A DNA stretch of 64,000 nucleotides from Paenibacillus gyeongsangnamensis (GCF_027533625.1 NZ_JAQAGZ010000028.1:1-64000), one strand, 5' to 3'. Positions 44,301-52,621 are shown, numbered from the stretch's first letter. Numbers and translations: made by a program. Notes: a model not told the origin generated them from the sequence alone.

Positions 44301-44500
44301 TGTTCATTTTCGTATCGGAGTGCTCGGCTGACGTTTCCGTAGACGCGGTCGATCCGGTTACCGGAACGGGATATGAATTCACTTTAGAGAAGGAACGTAC
44401 CGTGATGTTTGCCACAGACGCCGGCGGAGCTGTGACAGCCGTCTATCGGCCGGATGAAGTCAGCATCCATGCTTATACCCATGAAGGCGTTAAATTTTAA
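41378..44500 (+). CDS. Large clan GH-A-like glycoside hydrolase (beta-galactosidase/cellulase-like)
   Basis: A 1040-residue protein. The first 230 residues look like a glutamine-amidotransferase/ThuA-like fold (KYSCFVNLHGPYFPKNVW, GGGLVHLGGAPF), and a beta-sandwich follows (about 250-350). A TIM barrel (about 370-760) carries Glu498 in WDLINEPSM (acid/base) and Glu663 in LVQETGIMY (nucleophile), as in clan GH-A (GH42/GH5-like). A second amidotransferase-like domain (about 760-950, IVPSAHNVSDAAMQQLISHI) resembles the GH42 trimerisation domain. There is no signal peptide, so it is intracellular and acts on imported oligosaccharide. The start is TTG 41378 behind GGGGAG. Substrate unknown. Confidence 0.82.
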   Translation: MSKTIVFYDESFPYPGVRPDQASLHDFSEHVVIADAKQLGKELNGQKYSCFVNLHGPYFPKNVWKDILAFLSKGGGLVHLGGAPFKFPVYEEDGTWLTEHEQTAYHGQLGIHEALEVNSGRIESFAANADIPILQGKEALFEIKPTYGLILHVTKASDHPHHIGSSGPMDTHIYPLLKGMMADGRESAAPAVLMEHTKGSFAGGRWMLINQAVGETFWSNGGAGAVKEWAEYCSRGVTEMWLKPNYGCYEPGESPVLTIQAQAIGQANSSSWTLMLEVIKQSHLNVHTYQWEERLELEAGPNLAFAKWRVPLTVEPGFYSVTCKALSDTGEVRILRQAFWGFDAELLQQGMPLSCDRDYFWKDGKPLPIVGMTYMTSDVARKYLFLPNPSVWDRDMAQMKRAGVNLIRTGIWSTWRQIMFVDGHPSEEVLRAIDAFVLTARRHDMEVTFNFFAFTPEAWEGDNPYLDPRSVEAQKRLIAAVVARHARTANVQWDLINEPSMFDPKRPFQGPRSAKDSFEIQAFIEWVKERHGSIRTLQERWNMTPAQLPDFSAVRPPEPGDINFDVQDMSKAKKGVRWLDYTLFTMEMHNRWARELASVIKSINPSQLVTVGQDEGLAGQRPSPFFYAEAVDYTTVHSWWKMDELVWDGVFAKDTMKPNLVQETGIMYVETPDGRAKRSEEELRNILERKYAYAFSTGGAGAVQWIWNTNFYMDNVNESNIGALRADGTEKPEADVTYDFGRFIGRIQELFVDRKLEDIAVVFPYSNDFSNRKLAFDATSRLCRVLHYEMNVPFRGIGEYHLQSLQQHAPRLIIVPSAHNVSDAAMQQLISHIESRGGVLVVTGPVSIDEYWRYNPRLTSLVGDTKLGNIVREEIMELNGKKYPVSFGGRRIAELTKESERGSSDDAAVREYTIGKGRFIWCPLPLELNLRSEPIHALYRYVMSLAGVEIELDWKQGGDMPGIYGRKLQFKEGALFIFVSECSADVSVDAVDPVTGTGYEFTLEKERTVMFATDAGGAVTAVYRPDEVSIHAYTHEGVKF

Positions 44501-44520
44501 AATGACTGGAGTGGTGCTCC

Positions 44521-45825
44521 ATGTTGAAAAAAATGTCCGTTATCGTTTCATTCGCTCTATCGGTCAGTGCGCTTTCCGCTTGCTCGAGCACGGGAACTCC
44601 GGAGAAACCGAAGCCTTCGGCTGATGAGAAAATACAGACAGGCGAACCGGCAACCGTCCAATTGGCCATATCGAAAGGCTGGCTGACGGATGAGGAAATC
44701 GACAAGTACATTATCGATCCGACCAAGAAGAAATTCCCCAACATTACGATCAAGCTCGTCACGATGGACGGAAAGAACGTCACGCCGACAACGCTTGTTG
44801 CTGCCGGGACCGTACCCGACCTGATCATCGTGGCGAATCCTACCATCAACGATATCACCTCATTGGAGCTGGACGATAATATCGAGCCTCTCATCAAGAA
44901 GCACAACATCGACCTGAACAAATTTAAGCCGGAGACCTTAGCCGCCATTAAAGGATCAACCGGTTATGATTATTTGGTCGGACTGCCGTATGCCATGCAC
45001 TTCTCCGCACTCTATTACAATAAGGATCTGTTTAACAAGTTCGGCGTGCCGTTCCCGAAAGACGGAATGACATGGGATGAAGTGACCGAGCTTGCGAGGA
45101 AAATGACGCGGCTCGATAACGGAGTACAGTACCGGGGCCTCGAGCCGGACCATGTGACGCGCCCGGCTTCCCAGCTGTCTTTAGGCTTAATCGATCCGAA
45201 GACAATGAAAACGACCGTCAACTCGGAGCAATGGAAAAAAGTATTTACGACGCTCAAGAACATTTACGATATTCCCGGAAACAATCAGATGCAAAACTTT
45301 AACAATGCGAGCGACCAATTCGCGAAAGACAAGACGCTCGCTATGCGCCCTGAGCTGAACGTGTTAGGCCGGTTTGCCGCCGTAAAGGATTTGAACTGGG
45401 ATCTCGTCACTTATCCGACCTTCAAGGAGACGCCGAACACCGGCATGCAGGTCGACGAGCACATCCTTGCGATCACCAGAACGAGCAAAGTGAAGGATGC
45501 GGCAATGGATGTCATTTCCGTAGTCGTCTCGGATGAGGTTCAATTGACAATGGCGGGAGATGCAAAAGTATCCACGCTTAAGGATGATAAATTTATTAAA
45601 GAATTCGGCAAAAACGTCGACTATGTGAAAGGAAAAAACATGGAAGCGGTGCTTCGCATGAAGCAGGCTACGCCCGTGGCGGTTACGAAATACGACAAAA
45701 TCCCGAAAGACCGTATCCAAAACGCGATGGAAAGCGTCGTCAAAGGACAGGAGGACATCAACACCGCTCTGCGTACGGCTGAAGAAGAGATCAACAATAA
45801 GCTGGCTACGGAAACGAAGAAATAA
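44521..45825 (+). CDS. ABC transporter solute-binding lipoprotein (orphan, paralogue of 36982)
   Basis: A 434-residue extracellular binding protein. The signal peptide ends at the lipobox SALSAC, followed by a Pro/Ser/Thr-rich linker. It shares with the 36982 protein the blocks LPYAMHFSALYYNKDLFNKF, GVPFPKDGMTWDEVTELARK and LIDPKTMKT/YVDPKTNKS. It starts at ATG 44521, 21 bases after the glycosidase stop. No permeases follow; next is a small frame and a GH4-like enzyme. It probably feeds oligosaccharide to a shared permease complex, whose product the two flanking glycosidases degrade. Confidence 0.92.
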   Translation: MLKKMSVIVSFALSVSALSACSSTGTPEKPKPSADEKIQTGEPATVQLAISKGWLTDEEIDKYIIDPTKKKFPNITIKLVTMDGKNVTPTTLVAAGTVPDLIIVANPTINDITSLELDDNIEPLIKKHNIDLNKFKPETLAAIKGSTGYDYLVGLPYAMHFSALYYNKDLFNKFGVPFPKDGMTWDEVTELARKMTRLDNGVQYRGLEPDHVTRPASQLSLGLIDPKTMKTTVNSEQWKKVFTTLKNIYDIPGNNQMQNFNNASDQFAKDKTLAMRPELNVLGRFAAVKDLNWDLVTYPTFKETPNTGMQVDEHILAITRTSKVKDAAMDVISVVVSDEVQLTMAGDAKVSTLKDDKFIKEFGKNVDYVKGKNMEAVLRMKQATPVAVTKYDKIPKDRIQNAMESVVKGQEDINTALRTAEEEINNKLATETKK

Positions 45826-45839
45826 AAAAAGGTACCGTC

Positions 45840-45971
45840 ATGAGGGGAGATGCCTCGCCGGACTACTTCGGTTCCGCGCTCAAGACTCGCAACGTGGCCG
45901 ATTTTGAGCTGGAGCATTTTAAAGGAAAAGCAGCCCATGCGGGCAAACGGGACATCGTAACGGAGGGATAA
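45840..45971 (+). pseudogene. Short frame resembling the C-terminus of a beta-helix glycosidase
   Basis: Forty-three codons from ATG 45840: MRGDASPDYFGSALKTRNVA, then DFELEHFKGKAAHAGKRDIV and a stop that overlaps the next ATG (TAATG). The pattern RNV-DFELE-F-G-A is that of the last coils of right-handed beta-helix (GH28-like) proteins. It is probably the tail of a lost gene that still couples translation to the GH4-like gene. A real small protein cannot be excluded. Confidence 0.4.
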
Positions 45972-47278
45972 TGATGAAAATTGTGTTGATTGGCGGAGGC
46001 AGCTACGTGTTCGCTCCTACGGTTTTGGAGGACATGATTGTCAAACACCGGCTGGCCGGATGTGAGCTGGTATTGGTCGATCTCCAGAAGGAAGCGGTGG
46101 AAGCTATGGCCGCAGCGGGAAAGCGCGTCGCTAGGGAGCTCGGCGTGACGCTGACGATTCGATGCAATACGGAACGAACGCATGCGCTTCCGGGGGCGGA
46201 TTATGTGATCGTCTCCGCCTCTCCGCAGGGGGCTGGAAGATGGCAGATGGATTACGACATTTTGCGGGAAGCGGGGATGCCCGACCAAGCGAGAGAGTGC
46301 GGCGGAATGGGAGGCATGCTGAACGCCTTCCGTTCGATCACGCTCATCATGGACATTTGCCGTGATATGGAGAAGCTTTGTCCCGGAGCGGTTCTGCTCG
46401 ATGTGACCAATCCGATGCCCAGAGACGTAACGGCCGTACACCGGTACTCCTCGATTAAAACGGTAGGCTTTTGCAATATCGCGTACCGCGGTCCGGACGG
46501 ATATGATTTTCTGCCGCGCTTGATCGGCAGGCAGAAGAACGAGGTTCGTATCGTGACGGCCGGCTTGAATCATTTCGCGTGGCTCCTGGAGATCAAGGAT
46601 GCACAGACCGGGGAGGACTTGCGGCCTCTTCTGGAACGGTACATTTTGGAGGGCGACTGGAGCGGGCAGCCTGCTGGCACCCGTAAGGAACTATCGGTCA
46701 TGCGCCGCTGGCTGATGGAATACGGCGGAGTAGCCGCGGGCAGCGTAGACCATCACGCGGAATATTTGCCGGTACAACCGGACGTCCACTACTGGACCAA
46801 GCCTCCCTTTCACGGGAATGAAGCGGAACGGCGTCAGCGTCTTCTCAAACTGAAGCATATAGCCAATGGCCAAACGGGATGGGAAGACTTGTTCTTACAC
46901 GGAAGCTGGGAGCATCCGGTGGACGTGGCCGTCACTCTGCATAGGGGATCGTCGTCCGCCTTCGATATCGTTAATTTGCCGAACAAGGGGAATATGAAGC
47001 AGCTTCCGGACGGACGAATCGTGGAGCTGCCCGCTGTTGTCAGGAACGGCGAGATTGCCGCGGCGATTGTCCCCGATTTGCCCGAAGTCGTGGCAGCGCT
47101 ATGCAGAACCGTGTCCGATGTGCACGAGCTGGTTGTGGAAGCTGCGGTCAACGGCAGTACTGAAACGGCGAAGCTGGCGATTGAGCTGGATCCGGCCGTT
47201 ACGGATAAAAAAGCGGCGTTCACCGCGCTCGATCAAATGCTAAAGGCCCATTCGGATTTGCTGCCGCAATTCAAATGA
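45971..47278 (+). CDS. GH4-family NAD-dependent glycosidase (divergent)
   Basis: A 435-residue protein of the GH4 family (alpha-galactosidase/6-phospho-glucosidase/alpha-glucuronidase). These enzymes use NAD+ and Mn2+ for a redox-elimination mechanism. It has a Rossmann start KIVLIGGGSYVFAPTVLEDM, then QARECGGMGGMLNAFRSITL, VTNPMPRDVTA (NP motif), TVGFCNIAYRG (metal Cys; usual form GLCH), and TAGLNHFAWLLE (metal His). The H of GLCH is replaced by N, and the N-terminal region around substrate-specificity residues is unlike the well-known groups, so substrate is uncertain. ATG 45971 overlaps the upstream stop; GGAGGG is the SD. Confidence 0.85.
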   Translation: MMKIVLIGGGSYVFAPTVLEDMIVKHRLAGCELVLVDLQKEAVEAMAAAGKRVARELGVTLTIRCNTERTHALPGADYVIVSASPQGAGRWQMDYDILREAGMPDQARECGGMGGMLNAFRSITLIMDICRDMEKLCPGAVLLDVTNPMPRDVTAVHRYSSIKTVGFCNIAYRGPDGYDFLPRLIGRQKNEVRIVTAGLNHFAWLLEIKDAQTGEDLRPLLERYILEGDWSGQPAGTRKELSVMRRWLMEYGGVAAGSVDHHAEYLPVQPDVHYWTKPPFHGNEAERRQRLLKLKHIANGQTGWEDLFLHGSWEHPVDVAVTLHRGSSSAFDIVNLPNKGNMKQLPDGRIVELPAVVRNGEIAAAIVPDLPEVVAALCRTVSDVHELVVEAAVNGSTETAKLAIELDPAVTDKKAAFTALDQMLKAHSDLLPQFK

Positions 47279-47287
47279 TTCATTCGG

Positions 47288-47333
47288 CAATGCGGATATG
47301 GATTTGCCGTGTCGTAAATTTATATCCGCATTG
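47288..47333 (+). terminator. Hairpin after the GH4-like gene
   Basis: Perfect 12-bp arms CAATGCGGATAT (47288-47299) and ATATCCGCATTG (47322-47333). No clear T-tract; probable operon end. Confidence 0.5.
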
Positions 47334-47393
47334 TCATGTTATTGGATTATAAAACGGGTCAAATGTATGTTAATCTCTTCTTAAATCAAGAAA

Positions 47394-47407
47394 TGTAAGC
47401 GCTTTTA
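47394..47407. promoter_or_regulatory. cre-like element before the MBOAT gene
   Basis: TGTAAGCGCTTTTA matches the CcpA cre consensus except in the penultimate base. Confidence 0.4.
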
Positions 47408-47431
47408 TTTGTGCCTGAGAGGAGGACCCTT

Positions 47432-48883
47432 GTGCTCTTTAACTCCATATCGTTCCTCGTCTTTTTCCCGACCGTGACTTTGGGTTACTTTATCCTGCCT
47501 CACAGGCTGCGATGGATTCTGCTCCTGGCAGGGAGCTGCTATTTTTATATGGCCTTCGTGCCCAAATACATTTTGATTCTGGCATTCGAAATCGTCGTAA
47601 ATTACTTTGTGGGAATTGCTTTGGAAAAAACGGATGGCCGCTTAAAGCGGGGCATACTGACTTTTGGCATCCTTGTGAATGTTTCCGTTCTTTTTTTATT
47701 TAAATATTTTAATTTCTTCAACGAAAACATAGCTCTATTAGCCCATTGGCTCCATTGGAATTACGGTTTAGGAAGCTTGTCGCTGCTGCTGCCTATCGGC
47801 CTTTCCTTTCATACGTTCCAAAGTATCGGTTATCTCATCGATGTTGGTAGAGGCCGGCAAGCGGCCGAACGCCATTTCGGAATTTTCTCTCTATTCGTTA
47901 TGTTCTATCCTCAGCTCGTGGCAGGACCCATCGAACGATCGGGAAACCTGCTGCGGCAATTTTATGAAAAGCATGAAATCGACTTGGATCGCATGGCAAG
48001 CGGCTTGAAGTTGATCATTTGGGGCTTGTTTAAAAAGATGGTGATTGCCGACAGGCTGGCGGACGTCGTAAATAAAGTTTATGGCGAGCCGTCTTCGTAT
48101 TCCGGACCTGCCTTAATCACAGCTACGATTTTTTTTGCCGTCCAAATTTATTGCGACTTCTCAGGCTATTCCGATATCGCGATTGGCGCTGCGAGAGTCA
48201 TGGGGTTTCGGCTGATGGAAAATTTCAGGCAGCCGTATTTCTCGCAGTCGATATCCGAATTTTGGAGAAGGTGGCATATTTCTTTGTCGACCTGGTTTAA
48301 GGATTACGTATATATCCCGCTCGGCGGGAACCGTGTAGCCCAATGGAGGCGGCTGTTCAACTTATTCGTCACCTTCACGGTCAGCGGAATTTGGCATGGA
48401 GCCAATTGGACCTATGTGATATGGGGAGCTTTGAACGGATGTTATTTGATTGTTTCCGTACTGACGGAACCCATGCGGAACGCGATGGTGAAGAGGATCG
48501 GGCTTAATAAAATTCCGTTCCTTCACCAAATCATCCGAATGCTCATCACGTTTACGCTGATCTGTTTTTCGTGGATTTTTTTCAGGGCGTCTTCTCTGTC
48601 CAGTGCGCTGGATGTGATTGGGCATTTGACGAGCTTTAGTCATTACAGAGTTACAAGCCTATCCAAGGTTATCCCCCAAACGGAATTGATCATCGACGCG
48701 GCTCTTCTGGCCGTATTGCTAATAGTTGACTTAATCCAGGAGAAGAAAGGGACATGGACGGTTCTGTCCCGAATACCGCTTGGCTTCCGATGGTTCTTTT
48801 ATTACGCGATCCTGTTTGCCATCTTCGTCTTAGGGGTGTATGACGTTGCTTACAAAACTTCATTCATTTATTTCCAGTTCTAG
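47432..48883 (+). CDS. MBOAT-family O-acyltransferase (AlgI/PatA/DltB-like)
   Basis: A 483-residue multi-span membrane acyltransferase. It starts with the family hallmark LFNSISFLVFFPTVTLGYFI and LAGSCYFYMAFVPKY. It contains QLVAGPIERSGNLLRQF, the core motif YCDFSGYSDIAIGAARVMGF, FWRRWHISLSTWFKDYVYIP and the catalytic-histidine region FTVSGIWHGANWTYVIWGAL. Such proteins pass acyl (usually acetyl) groups across the membrane onto extracellular polysaccharide. GTG 47432 is preferred over in-frame GTG 47411, because GAGGAGG (47418-47424) precedes it. The next gene, a secreted SGNH-like partner, overlaps by 44 bases. Confidence 0.93.
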   Translation: MLFNSISFLVFFPTVTLGYFILPHRLRWILLLAGSCYFYMAFVPKYILILAFEIVVNYFVGIALEKTDGRLKRGILTFGILVNVSVLFLFKYFNFFNENIALLAHWLHWNYGLGSLSLLLPIGLSFHTFQSIGYLIDVGRGRQAAERHFGIFSLFVMFYPQLVAGPIERSGNLLRQFYEKHEIDLDRMASGLKLIIWGLFKKMVIADRLADVVNKVYGEPSSYSGPALITATIFFAVQIYCDFSGYSDIAIGAARVMGFRLMENFRQPYFSQSISEFWRRWHISLSTWFKDYVYIPLGGNRVAQWRRLFNLFVTFTVSGIWHGANWTYVIWGALNGCYLIVSVLTEPMRNAMVKRIGLNKIPFLHQIIRMLITFTLICFSWIFFRASSLSSALDVIGHLTSFSHYRVTSLSKVIPQTELIIDAALLAVLLIVDLIQEKKGTWTVLSRIPLGFRWFFYYAILFAIFVLGVYDVAYKTSFIYFQF

Positions 48884-49976
48884 AGCCTCGTTCGACGAAG
48901 CGGTAAGGGTAAAGCCCAAAACGAAAACATCAGCGTTTATTATGATGAAGGCGGTTCTATTTATTGCCGTTTTCTTCTTGCTGGAAGGTCAGCTGGCCGA
49001 TATTCTGGATCCCGGAAGATATAAGAGCAACTTTCATCCGCGGCTAAGATGGGAAGAGTTTTATGGCATGAAGCAAAATATTGACGTCGCCTTTTTGGGC
49101 TCTTCTCATGCCTACCGCAGCTTTGACCCGACCTTCTTTGATCGTGAGTTAAACGTCACCAGCTTTAATTTCGGACATTCCGATCAGAATCCCATCGACA
49201 GCTACTATGTTCTGAATGAAGTGCTTAGATTTCATCATCCGAAGTTAATCGTGCTGGAATTGTTTTTTCCGTTATCGGAAGGGGTGGAAGCAAATCAAAT
49301 TTCAGCTTCTTATTTTTTGTCGGCATCGTATGTTTATGACTATTTGAAGCCGTCCATGAACAAATGGGCTTGTTTCTTTGACGAATTTCAGCCCAAGGAT
49401 TATTTGAAGGCCTTTTTTCACACGGTTCGCGATAAAGACAACTATAAAAACATGAAGCTGATCAAAGAAAACTTGAATAGAAAAGCTGTGGCGATACATG
49501 ATTGGTTGACCCGCAAAGAGGTTCCTGCCACGATGCCGACTGCTACCAGCCTGGGTGAAATCTATAAGGGGCGGGGATATGTCGTGAATGATGGAGTTGC
49601 GTCTCCAAAGAAGCTTCAGGAAACGAACCGATTAAAGGTTTATCAGGGTCTTCCGAATTGGGATGAGAAGAAATTGCGTTACATCGATAAGATCGCCGGT
49701 CTGGCGAAGGAGAAGGGGATCCCCATCGTCTTCGTCACCTCTCCGCTTCCGCCCAGCACCATGAAATTTTTGAAAAGATATGAAGATATTCATAACAAAT
49801 ATCAGGAAATCGCGGATCGGAACGGGGTGCAATATTTAGACTATAATTACATGAAAGGCAAGAATGTACTGTTCACGGATAAAAATTTCAAGGATGAGGA
49901 TCATTTGAATTCCTCGGGCGTTAAAATATTCAATCAAGATTTGCTTCCCTTGCTGAGGCCCTATTTCAATCCATGA
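48840..49976 (+). CDS. SGNH-hydrolase-like partner of the MBOAT protein (AlgX/DltD-like)
   Basis: A 378-residue membrane-anchored protein. One hydrophobic helix near 33-50 is followed by an outward-facing SGNH/GDSL-type fold. It has VAFLGSSHAYRSFDPTFFDR with the nucleophilic Ser in GSSH, NFGHSDQNPIDSYYVLNEVL (Gly/Asn oxyanion block), and the C-terminal FKDEDHLNSSG (Asp and His of the triad). Partners of this kind take the acyl group from the MBOAT protein to the polymer. ATG 48840 lies inside the MBOAT gene behind TAGGGGTG, implying coupling. The gene's end overlaps the convergent phosphotransferase by 11 bases. Confidence 0.87.
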   Translation: MTLLTKLHSFISSSRASFDEAVRVKPKTKTSAFIMMKAVLFIAVFFLLEGQLADILDPGRYKSNFHPRLRWEEFYGMKQNIDVAFLGSSHAYRSFDPTFFDRELNVTSFNFGHSDQNPIDSYYVLNEVLRFHHPKLIVLELFFPLSEGVEANQISASYFLSASYVYDYLKPSMNKWACFFDEFQPKDYLKAFFHTVRDKDNYKNMKLIKENLNRKAVAIHDWLTRKEVPATMPTATSLGEIYKGRGYVVNDGVASPKKLQETNRLKVYQGLPNWDEKKLRYIDKIAGLAKEKGIPIVFVTSPLPPSTMKFLKRYEDIHNKYQEIADRNGVQYLDYNYMKGKNVLFTDKNFKDEDHLNSSGVKIFNQDLLPLLRPYFNP

Positions 49977-50970
49977 AATTGATTGCAGGAGGCTTAGGCA
50001 GCCCAAGAAGGGTGGACGACCATCGTAGTGCAGGTCCCAATTGTAAACGCTGAATAGATCTAAGCCTCGGGAGTAAAGGGATTGGCGGTTTACCGGCTCT
50101 CGTTGCAAAAAATCCCGCTGCAGCGGCGGCAACGGATTGTTCGGCATAGCTGGGAAAATCAATGCCACGAGCAGCCATTGCTCTTTTGTATTCGGGCAGC
50201 AAGCGTTCTGCGGTGGGTCCGCCTTCACCCTCTATACTCGGAAAGAAGAAGCCCGCGTCAAATATTAACGGTCCTCTGCAGGCCGATGCCCAATCGAACA
50301 ACACCAATGAACCGTTTCTAAAACGAAGATTATCCGAACGGACGTCTTTATGGATTAACCCCCAAGGTTGGTCCGGACGCATAAGTTCCCCTTCAATCGG
50401 AATCAGCGTATCAATGACTGCGTCAAGCCAAGCCTCGGCTTCGTTTCTTTTATCTTGAAATAGCCCAAGGAAATCAGTTCTTTCATCATGGTTATTTTTA
50501 ATGTTTAGCCAATTGTCAGTAAAACCTTTGCCAGCCATTGCTTGTACCTTACCAGCCTCAGAGAGTCCCTGCACGTGAAATGCTGCCAGATCTCGAATGG
50601 CTTGCAAAGCCAACGCCTCGGACCAAGGCGGAACCTTCTTGGCAATTCTTAAATCCTCCAGCAATAATAGATGCCATCCATCAACACTTACAGACCCAAA
50701 ATAACGAGGAGAAATGGGAGTAATCGCAGTGACATGACGATACGCGGCTTCTTCCAACGGAAGCACTCTCCAATTCTCAGCAATGGAACCTTGCCCGGCT
50801 CCCTTGGCGAATATGGTTCTGCCGTCTTCTAAGAAAAATCGAAAGGTTGCAGTGGGCCCGTAGCCTCCAAATACACGAGAAGCCCTGCGTATAGAGCTTC
50901 CCATTTTTTCTTCAACTTGCTTGCGTAGTTCTTTGGGGACATCCCGCCAGTAAGGTTTAGGTTCACGCAT
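49966..50970 (-). CDS. Aminoglycoside phosphotransferase-family kinase
   Basis: A 334-residue small-molecule kinase of the APH/choline kinase fold. The ATP-binding N-lobe has TIFAKGAGQG (Lys). Catalytic and metal-binding motifs are GLIHKDVRSDNLRFRN (Brenner motif with catalytic Asp and Asn) and LVLFDWASACRGP (DFD-like DW). Antibiotic resistance is one possibility, but most environmental members phosphorylate metabolites. ATG 50970 is preceded by AAAGGATG. It stands 24 bases after the glutamate synthase-like gene on the same strand, so both may share a transcript. Confidence 0.85.
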   Translation of the reverse strand: MREPKPYWRDVPKELRKQVEEKMGSSIRRASRVFGGYGPTATFRFFLEDGRTIFAKGAGQGSIAENWRVLPLEEAAYRHVTAITPISPRYFGSVSVDGWHLLLLEDLRIAKKVPPWSEALALQAIRDLAAFHVQGLSEAGKVQAMAGKGFTDNWLNIKNNHDERTDFLGLFQDKRNEAEAWLDAVIDTLIPIEGELMRPDQPWGLIHKDVRSDNLRFRNGSLVLFDWASACRGPLIFDAGFFFPSIEGEGGPTAERLLPEYKRAMAARGIDFPSYAEQSVAAAAAGFFATRAGKPPIPLLPRLRSIQRLQLGPALRWSSTLLGLPKPPAINFMD

Positions 50971-50994
50971 TGCGTTTCACATCCTTTTCCAGTT

Positions 50995-52566
50995 TTACAT
51001 GGACTCCGGATAAGGAAACAAATCCACGATTCGGAAGCTTTGGCCGCTTTCGTTCGTATACACCAGATGTTCTCGATTCAATCCACGGGGACTTTCCAAG
51101 CCGCAGGCGGCTGCCAGCGAAAACAAGCCTTCCCTCAAATGAAGAATATAGTTCATCACGCGCCACTGTTTCTCTTCAGGCGCCAATGCCTCTTGATACT
51201 TAGAATCCGTCGTTGTGATGCCTGTCGGACACTTGCCGGTATGACACTGCAGCGCCATAATGCAGCCGTTGGCCATCATAAAGCCGCGCGCTGAGTTGAC
51301 GCAATCTGCTCCCAGCCCCAGGGCGATCGCTACTTTGTCGGGTGTAATGAGTTTACCGGAAGCAAAAATTTTGAAACGGCCGCGCACGCCGAATTTTCTT
51401 GCCGTATCGTCGAGAATGAGCAGCGCGGCAAAGAGCGGCAAGCCCATGCCGTCCGCCATCGCCTTGAAGGTCGCTCCGGAACCGCCCTCGGAACCGTCAA
51501 CGGTAATGAAATCCGGATAGATATCCAGCTCGACCATAGCCTGAAAAAACGGCTCAAGCCGCTTTGGATCGCCTACGACGATTTTGACGCCCACCGGCTT
51601 GCTGCCTTCATCTTGTAAGAGGCTGATGAAACGCAGCGCTTCTTCCGGATTGGTTAGGAATTCGAACCGGTTCGGCGAATTTACGGTTTTTCCTACAGGT
51701 ACTAAGCGGGCTTTAGCGACTTTTTCAGTGACCTTGGTGCCCTCGAGGTGCCCGCCGCGTATTTTGGCACCCTGATGAAACTTCAGCTCGAATGCCTTGA
51801 TATTTGGAACGCTAGCTTTGCGCTTGTATTCTTCTATAGAGAAGCGGCCCGTGTCATCGCGGAAACCGAACAAGCCAGGCCCGATCTGCGAGATGACATC
51901 GACGCCCGTAGCAAGGTGCACATCCGCAACCCCGCCTTCGCCTGTATTGATCCAAGAGCCGCCCGCCATGAATGCACCGCTCCCTGTAGACTGAATATAA
52001 TGTTCGCCGACGGCTCCGAAAGAAGTGGCTGAAGCGCCGAACAAGCCTTTGAGCCGCCAAGGATATTTACGGTTTTCACCCACAACAATGACATCGTCAT
52101 CATGCAGCAGCCAAGGTTTTACTTGTTCTTCTATGAATTGCTCCTTTCTTGTAAACAGTCCTTCATCGGTAATGACATATTTTTTTCCGGGTATCAGCCC
52201 TTCGTTATCCACCTTAAGCTCGCTCGTCAATTTGGGGAACATGGCATTGGACAAATAAAGGCCGGGCTTCTCATAATCACGCTTGCCTCCGAAAGAAATG
52301 AGATCCGTCCGGTATTTCGCTGCATAGACGATACCTACAAAATCGGCCCGTGAGAACGGCTTCCCTTCCGTGTCACTGTCGAACCAGTACTGGCGGAACT
52401 CGGGCCCCAGCTTTTCGAGCATATAACGCAGCCAACCGAGGAACGGATGTGACCGGATGATGGAATGCTTTGGTTTTTTGGATAAGGCATACATATAACC
52501 GAAAAAAATAAGCGGTGGCAGCGCGACAATAACAATCAGAATGACCAACAGGAAAATATGTACCAT
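50995..52566 (-). CDS. FMN-binding glutamate synthase-family protein
   Basis: A 523-residue stand-alone protein corresponding to the FMN/Fe-S central domain of glutamate synthase. It starts with a membrane helix (HIFLLVILIVIVALPPLIFF), then the TIM barrel with PNIKAFELKFHQGAKIRGGH and FITVDGSEGGSGATFKAMAD. The Cys cluster is GCIMALQCHTGKCPTGI (Cx5Cx4C, for a 3Fe-4S centre). The amidotransferase domain is absent. Such proteins may be membrane-linked oxidoreductases; true ammonia- or ferredoxin-dependent glutamate synthesis has not been settled for this group. ATG 52566 follows GGGAGG. Confidence 0.9.
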   Translation of the reverse strand: MVHIFLLVILIVIVALPPLIFFGYMYALSKKPKHSIIRSHPFLGWLRYMLEKLGPEFRQYWFDSDTEGKPFSRADFVGIVYAAKYRTDLISFGGKRDYEKPGLYLSNAMFPKLTSELKVDNEGLIPGKKYVITDEGLFTRKEQFIEEQVKPWLLHDDDVIVVGENRKYPWRLKGLFGASATSFGAVGEHYIQSTGSGAFMAGGSWINTGEGGVADVHLATGVDVISQIGPGLFGFRDDTGRFSIEEYKRKASVPNIKAFELKFHQGAKIRGGHLEGTKVTEKVAKARLVPVGKTVNSPNRFEFLTNPEEALRFISLLQDEGSKPVGVKIVVGDPKRLEPFFQAMVELDIYPDFITVDGSEGGSGATFKAMADGMGLPLFAALLILDDTARKFGVRGRFKIFASGKLITPDKVAIALGLGADCVNSARGFMMANGCIMALQCHTGKCPTGITTTDSKYQEALAPEEKQWRVMNYILHLREGLFSLAAACGLESPRGLNREHLVYTNESGQSFRIVDLFPYPESM

Positions 52567-52615
52567 GTAGCAAATCCTCCCGGACGCGGAAATCGATCAA
52601 AAATAAAACAGGTAC

Positions 52616-52621
52616 AGTATA
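52616..52621 (-). promoter_or_regulatory. Extended -10 for the glutamate synthase-like gene
   Basis: The minus strand reads TGGTATACT here, 50 bases before the start codon: an extended -10 (TGN plus TATACT) without a good -35. Confidence 0.4.
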
